DNA from: Porphyromonas bennonis DSM 23058 = JCM 16335
Lineage (GTDB): Bacteria; Bacteroidota; Bacteroidia; Bacteroidales; Porphyromonadaceae
Direction of reading: 5' to 3'
Assembly: GCF_000375645.1 (NCBI RefSeq)
Contig: NZ_AQWR01000002.1
Span: 1-64,000, forward strand
Length of the DNA stretch: 64,000 nucleotides
The notes under the pieces are model-generated. The model was not told where the DNA came from, did not search any database, and saw nothing but the letters and a program-made list of their open reading frames with translations. Positions 33,006 through 42,420 of the stretch are shown here, in pieces (position 1 is the stretch's first letter; each line of letters begins with the position of its first letter). The position numbers were made by a program, and so were the translations under genes.

Positions 33006-34829
33006 TTAACTATAGGGCTTCAGGTCGAGATCCTCTGCCAGTCGCTCGACCCACTTATTCTTTTTGACGAAGTAGTCATACTTCTCGGTCGGAGTCGTGG
33101 GACCCAGCTCCCTCGGGTCATTGACCACGGGGAAGGAGATCGTCAGGAAGTCATTGCTGAGACTGTCTCTGAGGTACTGAAGCAGCTGATCCGAGACCTT
33201 CTCCATCTCCGCCTTCTCCGTCTCGCTGTAGACCTTCATCTCCAGTGAGTAGGGGGGCTTGAAGCCCGGTGGATGATCCTTCATCGCACCGGCGATCAGA
33301 CGATCCACGCCGGGCTGATGGCGGTAAGTTGTCCACGCTCCCTTGAGTTGCTCCTCAGTAAAGGGATTGTTTCTCTTGGGCCGATTAGCAGATGGGGCTA
33401 CCGTCTGCTGTCCCTGATCAGCGGTTCGCCGTCCTGTAGAAAGTGAGAAGCCATAGCGGCTCTGTGCACTCTGCTGAGGTGCAGTCCCGCTCGGCTGGTG
33501 GTAAGGTGGCACCTGCTGTGTCGCTGCCTGCTGTGTCGCTGGCTGCTGTGGCTGTTGCTGTTGCGGAGCACCCCACTGCGGTTGCCGAGCGCTCTGTTGT
33601 GGTGCTGGCTGCGGCGGCGATGCCTGCTGCGGCTGCGGTATGGTCGTCTGACTCTGTGCCGGTGTGGGAGCGGCTTGAGCCTGCTTAGGCGGTGCGGTAC
33701 TCTCAGCTATCTCAGCGGGAGACTTAAGCTCGCTCGTCGGTGAGAGCTCGCACATCTTGAGGAGAGCCACCTCGAGGGCGAGCCTTCGCTCGCTGCTGCT
33801 CTTGTACTTGGAGCCAAAGGCGGTGGAGATCTTCAGGTAATTCCAGATCAGTCCCGGCTTTAGGGCAGTACTCACCTTGCTTAGTCGCTCCTTGATCGAC
33901 TCCGGAGCCTCGACGAGGGCAATGGTATCCTTAGTCCGAGCCACGAGGAGATTGCGGAGGAAGTTGGAGAACCCCCTCATCACCACATCTGTATCGTAGC
34001 CCCGACGGAGGAAGTTGTCCACCAACTGGAGCACCTTATTGTGGTTGCCTCGGGTGATGTAGTCAAGGAGTGAGAAGTAGCCGTCCTCATCGAGGAGGCT
34101 TAGGTTTTTCCGCACCCCCTCGACCGTGACCGAGCCGTTGCCAAAGCCGGCTATCTGGTCAAACATACTCAGCGCATCACGCATTCCACCATCTGCGCTG
34201 AGCGCAATCAGCTGGAGTGCCTCCTTGTCCGCCTTGACCCCCTTATCCTGAGCCACATACTCCAGGTGTCGGGCAATATCATCGGAGGTGATCCGACGGA
34301 AGTCGTAGACCTGACAGCGTGAGATGATGGTGGGGAGGACCTTCTGCTTCTCTGTGGTGGCGAGGATAAAGATGGCATGTGCCGGCGGTTCCTCGAGTGT
34401 CTTCAGGAAAGCATTGAATGCACTGGAGGAGAGCATATGCACCTCATCGATGATGTAGACCCGATACTTCCCCGTTGTAGGGGCGATGTAGACCTGATCG
34501 ATGAGGTTTCGGATGTCGTCGACGGAGTTATTGGACGCCGCATCGAGCTCAAAGATATTGTACGACCGCTGCTCATTAGCAGCAATACACTCGCTGCACT
34601 CATTACACGCCTCGCCCTCCGGTGTGCGATGCTCACAGTTGATGGTCTTAGCAAATATGCGGGCACACGAGGTCTTGCCCACACCTCTGGGACCACAGAA
34701 GAGGTAGGCATGGCTGAGCTTATCCTCCTTGATCGCATTGAGGAGCGTGGTGGTCAGCGCCTCCTGCCCCACCACGTCTCTGAAGGTGGAGGGGCGATAC
34801 TTTAGCGCCGATACGACAAAGTCACTCAT
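33006..34829 (-). CDS. dnaX: DNA polymerase III subunit gamma/tau
   Basis: Clamp-loader ATPase. The 607-residue protein begins with the conserved ALKYRPSTFRDVVGQ, Walker A GPRGVGKT (46-53), zinc cysteines C65, C75, C78 and C81, DEVHMLS and the sensor region TTEKQKVLPTIISRCQ. A glutamine- and proline-rich linker (about 385-480) separates it from a C-terminal tau-like domain. I saw no evident slippage heptamer that would give a short gamma form. Follows cdd by 6 bp. Confidence 0.96.
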   Translation of the reverse strand: MSDFVVSALKYRPSTFRDVVGQEALTTTLLNAIKEDKLSHAYLFCGPRGVGKTSCARIFAKTINCEHRTPEGEACNECSECIAANEQRSYNIFELDAASNNSVDDIRNLIDQVYIAPTTGKYRVYIIDEVHMLSSSAFNAFLKTLEEPPAHAIFILATTEKQKVLPTIISRCQVYDFRRITSDDIARHLEYVAQDKGVKADKEALQLIALSADGGMRDALSMFDQIAGFGNGSVTVEGVRKNLSLLDEDGYFSLLDYITRGNHNKVLQLVDNFLRRGYDTDVVMRGFSNFLRNLLVARTKDTIALVEAPESIKERLSKVSTALKPGLIWNYLKISTAFGSKYKSSSERRLALEVALLKMCELSPTSELKSPAEIAESTAPPKQAQAAPTPAQSQTTIPQPQQASPPQPAPQQSARQPQWGAPQQQQPQQPATQQAATQQVPPYHQPSGTAPQQSAQSRYGFSLSTGRRTADQGQQTVAPSANRPKRNNPFTEEQLKGAWTTYRHQPGVDRLIAGAMKDHPPGFKPPYSLEMKVYSETEKAEMEKVSDQLLQYLRDSLSNDFLTISFPVVNDPRELGPTTPTEKYDYFVKKNKWVERLAEDLDLKPYS

Positions 34830-34835
34830 CGTCGA

Positions 34836-35315
34836 TTACAGAGAGGAGGCATCAAAGTTGATCGGCAACAGGTCGCGGCAGTCTTCGACCACAAGTGCCG
34901 ACTCAAGACCTGCAAGGATCACGGGGAAGGGGTGATGATGACGATCCGCCATCTCCAACATTACCTGCCTACAGCCTCCGCAGGGAGCGCAGGTCTTGAT
35001 GATCGTACCATCCTCCTTTGCTCCCACGATCACTAGCGAAGTGACGGGATCATCGGGATAGAGGGCACCCGACTGGAAGAGGGCGGTCCGCTCGGCACAT
35101 AGTCCAAGGGGGTAGGAGGCGTTCTCCTGATTGGTCCCCAAGACGACCCGTCCGCTCTCCAGACGGAGGGCGGCAGCGACGTGGAAGTGTGAGTAAGGCG
35201 CGTAAGCATCGGAGACAATCTCCTTAGCCTTAGCCACCAGCTCCTGATCCTCCGGTGAGAGCCGGTCGATCGGTAACTCCCTGACAGGTATCTCTATATC
35301 TCTACGCTCTGACAT
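34836..35315 (-). CDS. cdd: Cytidine deaminase
   Basis: Deaminates cytidine and deoxycytidine to uridine forms. The 159-residue protein has the zinc site LCAERTA (C73, catalytic E75) and APCGGCRQ (C112, C115), plus YAPYSHFHVAAAL. It leads a minus-strand run with dnaX and the C1 peptidase. A weak TATCTTTA box lies upstream at 35346-35353. Confidence 0.95.
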   Translation of the reverse strand: MSERRDIEIPVRELPIDRLSPEDQELVAKAKEIVSDAYAPYSHFHVAAALRLESGRVVLGTNQENASYPLGLCAERTALFQSGALYPDDPVTSLVIVGAKEDGTIIKTCAPCGGCRQVMLEMADRHHHPFPVILAGLESALVVEDCRDLLPINFDASSL

Positions 35316-35345
35316 AAATTCACTTTAGCTTAGTACTCGTAGCGA

Positions 35346-35353
35346 TAAAGATA
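35346..35353 (-). promoter_or_regulatory. Weak -7 box for cdd-dnaX
   Basis: TATCTTTA on the minus strand differs from TAnnTTTG at the last base. It is 30 bp upstream of cdd. Confidence 0.35.
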
Positions 35354-35400
35354 CGAAAAATCCCCCGATTTTAAGCTCCTTCTATTTTTCCCTACAGAAT

Positions 35401-37230
35401 TTATAGGGGGTAGAAGAGCGGCAGGAGCCAGACCATAGCTGCGATGACGATCACCTGGAGGGGTAGACCAACCCGCACGTAGTCTATAAAGCTGTACTTC
35501 CCGACGCTCATCACCATCGCATTGGGCGGTGTGGAGAAGGGGCTCATAAAGCACATGCTCGCGGCCACAGAGACGCCGATCATAAAGGGGACCGGACTCA
35601 CCCCAAGGGCAGAGGCTGCTTGTAGAGCAATAGGCGCAAAGAGTACCGCCGACGCAGTATTGCTGATAAACATCGTCAGCAGCTGCGTACCGAGCATGAT
35701 CCCCGCCAGCACCGCATAGGGGCCATAAGTCCCGAGCCCACTCACGATACCTCCTGAGATCATGGAAGAGAGACCGGTATTGTCCATCGCCGTCGCCAGA
35801 GGTATCATGGCAGCAAAGAGGACGACGCTCTCCCAGCTAATCGTCCCGATGGCATCCTTGACGCTGCGGAAGCAACGAGTCAGGATCAGCAGTATATCAG
35901 CCACCAGGACCGCCATCACGGGAGGGAGCCAATTAAATATCATCGCCAGTATCATCAGGAAGATGATCACAGCCGCCACCGGACCCCGCTCGCTGATGAT
36001 GGCCTTAGAGGCTTCCGTCGCCGGCTCTCCTAGGAGGATCAAGTCGGTCTCCTGAGCTCCCAGTCGCTCTATGTCCTCCCAGGTGCCCTGCAAGAGGAGC
36101 ATATCCCCCTCCTGGAGCGTGGCACGGGAGAGCCTGTGGGTAATGTAGGAGCGATTGCGCTGAAGACCGACGACACTGATCCCATAAGTCTGACGCAAGT
36201 CGGTATCGCTGATCCGCCTGCCGACCAAGCGGGAGCCGTGCTTCACGACCACCTCAGCAAGACCGTACTCGCTGAAGGAGAGCCGTCCCGAGAAGGTCCT
36301 CTGTCCCTCCTGTTCGTCATCAAGGAAGGTGAGACAAGCCTCCTCCGCCAGCCGCTGCACATCCTCATAGGCACCGCTCACGTGGAGCACAAAGCCGCGG
36401 TGCAGCATCGTCTCTGCGGTCGGCACAGTGGCTCGAGCTCCGAGATGGACACCTTTCACCCCGATCACGCTACAGTGGAAGCGCCCCGTCAGGTCGAGCT
36501 CCGCCAGCGTCTTCTTCCTCAGGAAGCTCCCCTCCTCGATCCGCAGACGGTAGAGATCCTCGAGCAGGTTGTACTGACTACTGAGTTGCTCGGGACTCTT
36601 ACGCATCCGCTTCGTGTCCACGGCTGCCTCCTTACCGCTAGCGAGCAGTTTGGAGAGCGGCCAGAGCAGTGCCCCGCAGATCAGGAGGATCACCAGACCG
36701 ACCGGAAGGGTGGTAAAGAATTGCAGTCCCTCGTGACCCGACTCTATGAGTGAGTTGTGTACGATAAGCGTAGGCGGCGTACCGATCAGCGTCATCATCC
36801 CTGAGATACTGCAGGCAAAGGCCATCGGCATCAGCAACCGTCGTGCATCCACGCCCGACTGCGCCGCTATCGTCACCACGATCGGCATCAGTATGGCGAC
36901 GGTGCCGGTGTTGCTGACGAAGAGTCCCACTATGATCGTCACGAGGATGACGAGGTAGAAGAGCCTCAGCTCGCTCTCCCCTGCCAGCGAGAGCACCTTG
37001 TTGCTAATCAGTCTGGCGAGACCGGTCTGCGTGATGGCACCACCGACGATGAAGAGCCCGGCGATCATGATGACGACCGAGTTAGAGAATCCCGCCAGCC
37101 CCTCCTCGGGAGTGATGACTCCTGTCAGTACCAATGCCACCATGGAGCAGAGCGCCACCACATCCGACCGGATCCGCCCCCACACCAGCAGACCCGCCGT
37201 GACTATGAGAATGATTAGTACTTGGACCAT
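35401..37230 (-). CDS. SLC13/DASS family permease with two RCK_C domains
   Basis: A 609-residue inner membrane transporter. Hydrophobic helices fill the first ~200 residues and the last ~210. Between them lie two TrkA-C-like (RCK_C) soluble domains, seen as a repeat of FHCSVIGVKG...LHVSGAYEDVQRL and EYGLAEVVVKHGSRLVGRRISDTDLRQTYGISVVGLQR. Conserved SNTGTVAILMPIV and ISNTASAVLFAPIALQAA are the paired substrate motifs of the DASS family. Substrate may be sulfate, dicarboxylate or another anion and cannot be fixed. A TATCTTTG box (37275-37282) lies upstream. Confidence 0.88.
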   Translation of the reverse strand: MVQVLIILIVTAGLLVWGRIRSDVVALCSMVALVLTGVITPEEGLAGFSNSVVIMIAGLFIVGGAITQTGLARLISNKVLSLAGESELRLFYLVILVTIIVGLFVSNTGTVAILMPIVVTIAAQSGVDARRLLMPMAFACSISGMMTLIGTPPTLIVHNSLIESGHEGLQFFTTLPVGLVILLICGALLWPLSKLLASGKEAAVDTKRMRKSPEQLSSQYNLLEDLYRLRIEEGSFLRKKTLAELDLTGRFHCSVIGVKGVHLGARATVPTAETMLHRGFVLHVSGAYEDVQRLAEEACLTFLDDEQEGQRTFSGRLSFSEYGLAEVVVKHGSRLVGRRISDTDLRQTYGISVVGLQRNRSYITHRLSRATLQEGDMLLLQGTWEDIERLGAQETDLILLGEPATEASKAIISERGPVAAVIIFLMILAMIFNWLPPVMAVLVADILLILTRCFRSVKDAIGTISWESVVLFAAMIPLATAMDNTGLSSMISGGIVSGLGTYGPYAVLAGIMLGTQLLTMFISNTASAVLFAPIALQAASALGVSPVPFMIGVSVAASMCFMSPFSTPPNAMVMSVGKYSFIDYVRVGLPLQVIVIAAMVWLLPLFYPL

Positions 37231-37274
37231 CGCAAATCAATTTCTGTACGGTGGTGATTATTCTTGGTTTTCCA

Positions 37275-37282
37275 CAAAGATA
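37275..37282 (-). promoter_or_regulatory. Bacteroidota -7 box for SLC13 permease
   Basis: TATCTTTG on the minus strand, 45 bp upstream of the start at 37230. Confidence 0.55.
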
Positions 37283-37340
37283 CTGAAAATGGAAGGCCCC
37301 TACCCCCATCTATATTATACTGGTGCACAGCAGACAGAGA

Positions 37341-37376
37341 GAGGATCGACCGACATCGCAATGCCGATCGATCCTC
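37341..37376 (-). terminator. Hairpin terminator after PatB-type gene
   Basis: The arms 37341-37356 and 37361-37376 form a 16-bp stem with G-U pairs and a 4-nt loop, about 30 bp beyond the stop of the 37408-38592 gene. No long T run is present. Confidence 0.5.
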
Positions 37377-37407
37377 AGTCTTAGTCTGTGGACAGTGAGG
37401 TACTTAG

Positions 37408-38592
37408 TCAGCCCTTCCGCTCACGAAGTCCCTTCGCCATACGCTTCATAGCCTCCTCGATGATCGAGCGTGGCTCGCCGACATTGAGACGCATAAAGTA
37501 GTCCCCACCGGTGCCAAACATCCGTCCGTCATTCATAAAGACCCCACACTTCCGGATCAGGAAGTCGACCAGCTCGTCCGGATCCTTAAATCCTGCATCG
37601 GTGAAGTCGAGGAAGATCAGGAACGAAGCCTCGGGGCGGATCATCTTTACGCCCGGCATCTCCCGCTTGAGGTAGTCCTGTACAAAGTCTACATTCTCGG
37701 CAATGTAGTCCATGCAGGCACGCGACCACTCGTCACCCTGCTCGTAGGCAGATGCGATGGCATCATAGGTCCAGCAGGAGGCTGCCTCGAGACCACACTG
37801 GAGCATGTAAGCAAAGGCCTTCTCCCGCAGCTCCTTATTGGGGATATAGTAGTGTGAGCCGATCACTCCTGGCATATTGAAGACCTTGGACGGAGCCATC
37901 AGCGACATCGTGATCTCGCGAGCCTCGTCGGAGATCGAGGGGAAGGGGTGATGCTGCACGCCTCTGTAGCTCAGGTCCGCATGGATCTCATCACTCATGA
38001 TGAGCACACCATGCTCATGTGCCATATGAGCCACACGCTTTAGCTCCTCATCGCTCCACACACGCCCACCGGGATTGTGTGGGTGACAGAAGAGCAGCAT
38101 CTTGGACTGAGAGAGAGCCTCATCCAATCGATCCCAGTCGATATAGAAGCGCTCGTCACGTACCAGCAGAGGCGCCTCCACCAGCTTACGGTTGCTCCCG
38201 CGGATGACGTTGGCAAAGGGGTAGTAGACCGGTGGAAGGATCGTGATCCCGTCACCCTCGTGCGAGAAGCACTGGATCAGCTTGTAGTACCCGGAGACCA
38301 CACCGGGTGTGTATGAGATCTCCTCCTTGGCGGGACGGAAGCCATACCGCTTCTCAAACCAGCTCTGGATAGCCTCGAAGTAGCGGTCCGGCGGGAAGGT
38401 ATACCCCAGCACAGGGTGCTCAAGACGCTCCCGGACTGCATCGCCCACAAAGGAGGGCGTAGCGAAGTCCATATCAGCGATCCAGAGAGGAAGGATATCC
38501 TCATACTCGCTCTCAAAGTGACCGTAGCCGTCATACTTCATACAGCTGGTCCCATGTCGGTCGATGACCTTGTCAAAGTCGTACTTTGCCAT
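37408..38592 (-). CDS. PatB/MalY-type PLP-dependent C-S lyase or aminotransferase
   Basis: A 394-residue fold-type I PLP enzyme: LPLWIADMDFATPSFV, SYTPGVVSGYYKLI, CHPHNPGGRVWS (170-180), MSDEIHADLSYRG (199-211) and the Schiff-base lysine K236 in MAPSKVFNMPG. These are typical of the MalY/PatB group, which cleaves cystathionine or cysteine conjugates, in anaerobes often producing H2S or thiols. Monocistronic, with its own -7 box upstream and a hairpin downstream. Confidence 0.9.
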   Translation of the reverse strand: MAKYDFDKVIDRHGTSCMKYDGYGHFESEYEDILPLWIADMDFATPSFVGDAVRERLEHPVLGYTFPPDRYFEAIQSWFEKRYGFRPAKEEISYTPGVVSGYYKLIQCFSHEGDGITILPPVYYPFANVIRGSNRKLVEAPLLVRDERFYIDWDRLDEALSQSKMLLFCHPHNPGGRVWSDEELKRVAHMAHEHGVLIMSDEIHADLSYRGVQHHPFPSISDEAREITMSLMAPSKVFNMPGVIGSHYYIPNKELREKAFAYMLQCGLEAASCWTYDAIASAYEQGDEWSRACMDYIAENVDFVQDYLKREMPGVKMIRPEASFLIFLDFTDAGFKDPDELVDFLIRKCGVFMNDGRMFGTGGDYFMRLNVGEPRSIIEEAMKRMAKGLRERKG

Positions 38593-38634
38593 AACGCAAG
38601 ATTAAAGTGTTGTGTAAATCGTTTAAGTTCGTCT

Positions 38635-38642
38635 CAAAGGTA
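38635..38642 (-). promoter_or_regulatory. Bacteroidota -7 box for PatB-type gene
   Basis: TACCTTTG on the minus strand, 43 bp upstream of the start at 38592. Confidence 0.55.
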
Positions 38643-38761
38643 CAAATTGTTCTGCTTTTTCTAACACCCCCTCTTAACAAAGGGTTCCACGCCATCCTGT
38701 CACTCGCCACTTATCGCCGCCCTATCGTGTCCACAATCCCGAGAGAAAAAGCGGGCAAATC

Positions 38762-38843
38762 CTCTTACCGATAAGAGTCATCACTAATACCGATATTAGT
38801 GATCTCTAATAGCGGTAATAGTCGCGACTAATACCGGTAATAA
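38762..38843. repeat. 22-bp-period palindrome array A6 (4 units)
   Basis: Units at 38762-38777 (CTCTTACCGATAAGAG), 38784-38799, 38806-38821 and 38828-38843, with spacers TCATCA, TGATCT and TCGCGA. The array is in the 650-bp divergent region between the PatB-type gene and susC. In the first unit both outer arms changed together (CTCTTA/TAAGAG), keeping the palindrome. Confidence 0.9.
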
Positions 38844-39242
38844 AAATCCCCTCCAGGAAGCGGCTCTACAACAGCAACTCTGCCACCTACCGCTCAAGTC
38901 GTCCGTGAGTCCAGCCCTCCTCACATCTATCCAAAAACATGATCGACGCAAATAGAAGACATTATTCCGCAAACGAATCCCGTCATATATTCGACCTGAG
39001 AAACCAACACTAAACACTAATACTCAATATCTTACGCAAATTACATCTACGCCCTTGCCGATAATCGTTAGTGCGTAAAAGAAAGAGTGTAACACTAATG
39101 TCGTCAAAATGCAGTATGTTTGCCACAACGAACCACTACCTTTGGCGCAGAGTGAAGAGAGCTATATCTCATTTGCTCGTCGGAGGACGAACTTTTAATT
39201 TAAACTCCATAACTACATCTACAAACAACTTAAGTCGGTAAC
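38844..39242. other. Long leader/intergenic region upstream of susC
   Basis: The 399 bp between array A6 and susC contain two candidate -7 boxes, at 39115 and 39137, and no reading frame or RNA structure I can support. Sequence becomes AT-rich towards the gene. Confidence 0.5.
39115..39144 (+). promoter_or_regulatory. Two candidate -7 boxes upstream of the SusC gene
   Basis: TATGTTTG (39115-39122) and TACCTTTG (39137-39144) both match TAnnTTTG, about 100-120 bp before the susC start at 39243. Either may drive the locus. Confidence 0.5.
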
Positions 39243-42200
39243 ATGAACCTGAAGACCTCTCTAAAGGGCTGGGCAGTACTGCTTATGACTCTGACTATCT
39301 CGCTGGGTGCCATACTCCCCGCAAGGGCACAGTCGGATGTCAAGGTGAGCGGGACGGTCTATGATGATGCCCTACAGCAAGCATTTCCCGGGGTGACAGT
39401 CATCGTCGCCGGGACGACAAACGGCACCTACACCAATGGTGAGGGTCACTTCAACATCAGCGCACCCGTAGGGGCGACGCTACACTTCTCATTCATAGGT
39501 TACAAGACCTATGAGTACAAGGTCGAGAAGTCTGTCTCGGACCTCAAGATCACACTCCGGGAGGACGCTCAGGCGCTTGACGAGCTTGTTGTCCTCGGGT
39601 ATGGGGTCAACGCAAGGAAGCAGGACCTCTCTGCCTCAGTCGGCGTGATCGACAATACAGATGCACTCTCAGCTCGTCCCGTATCCAGTCCTGAGGGGAT
39701 GCTCCAGGGACAGCTGGCGGGTGTGACGGTACAGTCCGTCGGTGGGGATCCTACCGGGCTGCCCAATATCGTCATCCGCGGACAGGGCTCACAGAATGGG
39801 GACAACGTCCTCTGGGTGGTAGACGGTATCCCGGGCGCACCCATCACCTCTGTCAGTGACATCGAGTCCATCGTGGTGCTGAAGGACGCCGCCTCCGCAG
39901 CTATCTACGGAGCGCAGTCCGGAGCCGGTGGTGTCGTCCTTGTCACGACAAAGAAAGCGAAAGAGGGCAAGCCCACCCTGACATACGACGGCACATATGG
40001 TATCCGTCAGGCAGCCAATCTACCTCGCCCGCTCAATGCCGAGGAGCAACTCAGGATGAGACAGCTCAGCTACGCCAACGCCGGGCAGACGGTACCTGAC
40101 TCCTGGAATCCGGACAAGAACCCCTGGATCAAAACCACCCGGACCGACTGGATGAAGGAGGTCTTCCGCCCCGCCTTTTACCACCGCCACAATGTCGCAC
40201 TCAACGTAGGAACGGAGAAGTCCGCTAATCGACTCTCCTTTGCCTACGAGGACAATAAGGGTATCCTGCTCAATACCTACAGTCGTAACTTCTCACTCCG
40301 CTACAACGGTCGATACGACATCAATAGATATGTCTCCATCAGCGAGGACCTGATCTGGAAGAATAGCACCGGCCGCTCCAAGAGCACCAACGATGGTTAC
40401 ACCGGTCCGGTCCTCTCTGCGATCTATATGCCCTCGAGTGCCACAGTGTACAATCCTCTGGATGGTACCTTTGGCGGTGTGACGACAGAGGATCCGGAGT
40501 ACATCGCTAAGTACGGCAGCAACTTCGCCGACGCTCACGGTGATGCAGTCAATCCGGTTCGCCTGCTGACGGCCAGCAACTACTTCGACAAGAATAGCGA
40601 TGTCTGGACCACGACGGCACTGACGCTGAGCAACCTGGTGGAGGGACTCAAGTTCACCAGCCGCTTTACCTACAATATCTTCAACTATTACGGTAAGAGT
40701 TTTACTCCCATCACCGACGAGCCGGGTAAGCCCAATACATCTAATAGCTTAGGAGAGGCCTCATCTAGGACTGAAGCCTGGAAGACAGAGAACACTCTGA
40801 CCTATGATCAGACCTTCGGCGATCACTCCCTGAGTGCACTTCTCTCCACGACCGCAGATCACTGGCAGCAGATAGGCTTCTCAGGAGAGGGAAACAACTT
40901 CGCCGATGAGAGCCCCAACCTCCAGTTCTTTACCTTCGCCGGCGAGACAAGAGCAAAGGACTACTTCAGTGGGCCTGATGCCAATGTCTCTCTTGTGTCA
41001 CGACTGGGCTACTCCTACGCTGACCGCTACTTCGCTACCGTCTCCTGGCGTCGCGACTATGCAGGTCGACTCCCCCAGGAGCACAACTATGGCGACTTCC
41101 CTGCGGTAACAGCCGCCTGGAAGATCTCTAACGAGTCCTTTATGCCTACGTCGGAGAACTTCAATCTACTGAAACTACGTGCCTCTTGGGGACGTATCGG
41201 CAACCTCGGATCCATCCCGATGAACTACAAGTCTGCCACCCTCGGGACCAAGGACTGGCACGAGCAGGCAGTCTACGGCGTGGAGGAGAATAAGCTGTAT
41301 AATAATATTGTCTTCCACTCCAAGGCGGTCAATCCTCTGCTCACCTGGGAAACCTCTGAGCAGGTCGACGTCGGTCTGGACCTGGCACTCTTCCGCGAGA
41401 GACTCTCCCTCTCGATCGACTATTTTGACAAGAGAACCTTCAACCTGATCCAGGAGGCCACGATGAACTGGCCCAATACCATCGGTCTCGATCCGATGAT
41501 GCTCAACCTTGGAGAGGTGAATAACCGAGGATTTGAGCTGACCGCAGCGTGGTCAGACCGTGTGACCAAGGACTTCTCCTACTCGATATCCGGCAATGTA
41601 TCCTACCTGCGAAATAGGGTCACCGACATTGGTGTCAAGAATGAGGACGGCACGGCAGGAGTGTGGCTCAATAGCGGCTCAGACTTCCGCGGCATCCCCT
41701 ACACCATGCAGACCGGAGAGGGTCAGCCACTCGGATCCTACTACCTGATACGGACGGACAGGATCTTCAAGTCCGAGGCTGAGGTCAAGGCTCACGCAAA
41801 GGATGGTCAGCTGATCCAGCCGAATGCCGTGCCCGGGGACCTTAGGTTTGTCGATGCCAATGGCGATGGCGAGATCACTGATGCCGACAGACAATATCTG
41901 GGCAATGCCATGCCTGACTGGACCTATGCCGCCACCTTTGCCATGAACTATCGTAAGCTGGGCTTCAGCCTCATGCTGCAGGGGGTACAGGGAGCACAGG
42001 CGCTCAATGTAGCGAAGTATATGACCCTCAATGATGCGGAGGGGAGCTTCAATCGCGACAGCCGTATCCTCGATGCCTGGTCTGAGCAGAACTCAGGATC
42101 CGACATTCCCCGTCTTACGAAGGCAGATAACAATGGGAACTTCAAGACTCCGTCTGACTGGTACCTCGAGGATGCCTCCTACCTCCGACTCAAGAACGTC

Positions 42201-42404
42201 ACTCTCTCCTATGACATGAGCGACCTCATCCGCAGCTGGTCTCACCTCGACGAGCGTAAGAGCGCACTGCAGGTCTACCTGAGTGGTGAGAACCTCATGA
42301 CCCTGACTAAGTACAGCGGAATGGATCCCGAGACCGGAGGATGGGATGCCATGACCTATCCGGTATCGCGTGTTTTCTCACTCGGTGTGAAGCTCACCTA
42401 CTAA
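39243..42404 (+). CDS. SusC/RagA family TonB-linked outer membrane transporter
   Basis: A 1053-residue transporter: signal peptide (about 1-29, LPARAQ), CarboxypepD_reg-like domain (KVSGTVYDDALQQAFPGVTVIVAGT, about 34-110), TonB/plug signature LDELVVLGYGVNARKQDLSASVGVID, then the plug with GMLQGQLAGVTVQSVGGDPTG and IVIRGQGSQNGDNVLWVVDGIPG, and a 22-strand barrel. It imports oligosaccharides or other ligands presented by the SusD partner encoded next. First gene of the 39.2-53.5 kb locus. Upstream are two TAnnTTTG boxes and array A6. Confidence 0.95.
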   Translation: MNLKTSLKGWAVLLMTLTISLGAILPARAQSDVKVSGTVYDDALQQAFPGVTVIVAGTTNGTYTNGEGHFNISAPVGATLHFSFIGYKTYEYKVEKSVSDLKITLREDAQALDELVVLGYGVNARKQDLSASVGVIDNTDALSARPVSSPEGMLQGQLAGVTVQSVGGDPTGLPNIVIRGQGSQNGDNVLWVVDGIPGAPITSVSDIESIVVLKDAASAAIYGAQSGAGGVVLVTTKKAKEGKPTLTYDGTYGIRQAANLPRPLNAEEQLRMRQLSYANAGQTVPDSWNPDKNPWIKTTRTDWMKEVFRPAFYHRHNVALNVGTEKSANRLSFAYEDNKGILLNTYSRNFSLRYNGRYDINRYVSISEDLIWKNSTGRSKSTNDGYTGPVLSAIYMPSSATVYNPLDGTFGGVTTEDPEYIAKYGSNFADAHGDAVNPVRLLTASNYFDKNSDVWTTTALTLSNLVEGLKFTSRFTYNIFNYYGKSFTPITDEPGKPNTSNSLGEASSRTEAWKTENTLTYDQTFGDHSLSALLSTTADHWQQIGFSGEGNNFADESPNLQFFTFAGETRAKDYFSGPDANVSLVSRLGYSYADRYFATVSWRRDYAGRLPQEHNYGDFPAVTAAWKISNESFMPTSENFNLLKLRASWGRIGNLGSIPMNYKSATLGTKDWHEQAVYGVEENKLYNNIVFHSKAVNPLLTWETSEQVDVGLDLALFRERLSLSIDYFDKRTFNLIQEATMNWPNTIGLDPMMLNLGEVNNRGFELTAAWSDRVTKDFSYSISGNVSYLRNRVTDIGVKNEDGTAGVWLNSGSDFRGIPYTMQTGEGQPLGSYYLIRTDRIFKSEAEVKAHAKDGQLIQPNAVPGDLRFVDANGDGEITDADRQYLGNAMPDWTYAATFAMNYRKLGFSLMLQGVQGAQALNVAKYMTLNDAEGSFNRDSRILDAWSEQNSGSDIPRLTKADNNGNFKTPSDWYLEDASYLRLKNVTLSYDMSDLIRSWSHLDERKSALQVYLSGENLMTLTKYSGMDPETGGWDAMTYPVSRVFSLGVKLTY

Positions 42405-42420
42405 TTTGACACAGAAAGTT

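Noticed and set aside
33006-34829. Programmed frameshift in dnaX
   Set aside because: No A-rich slippage heptamer with downstream stem was apparent where the gamma form would end. Only a run of five A is seen in an early motif.
38593-39242. Invertible promoter upstream of susC
   Set aside because: The A6 palindromes are tandem copies, not a pair of inverted repeats flanking a promoter segment, and no recombinase is nearby.
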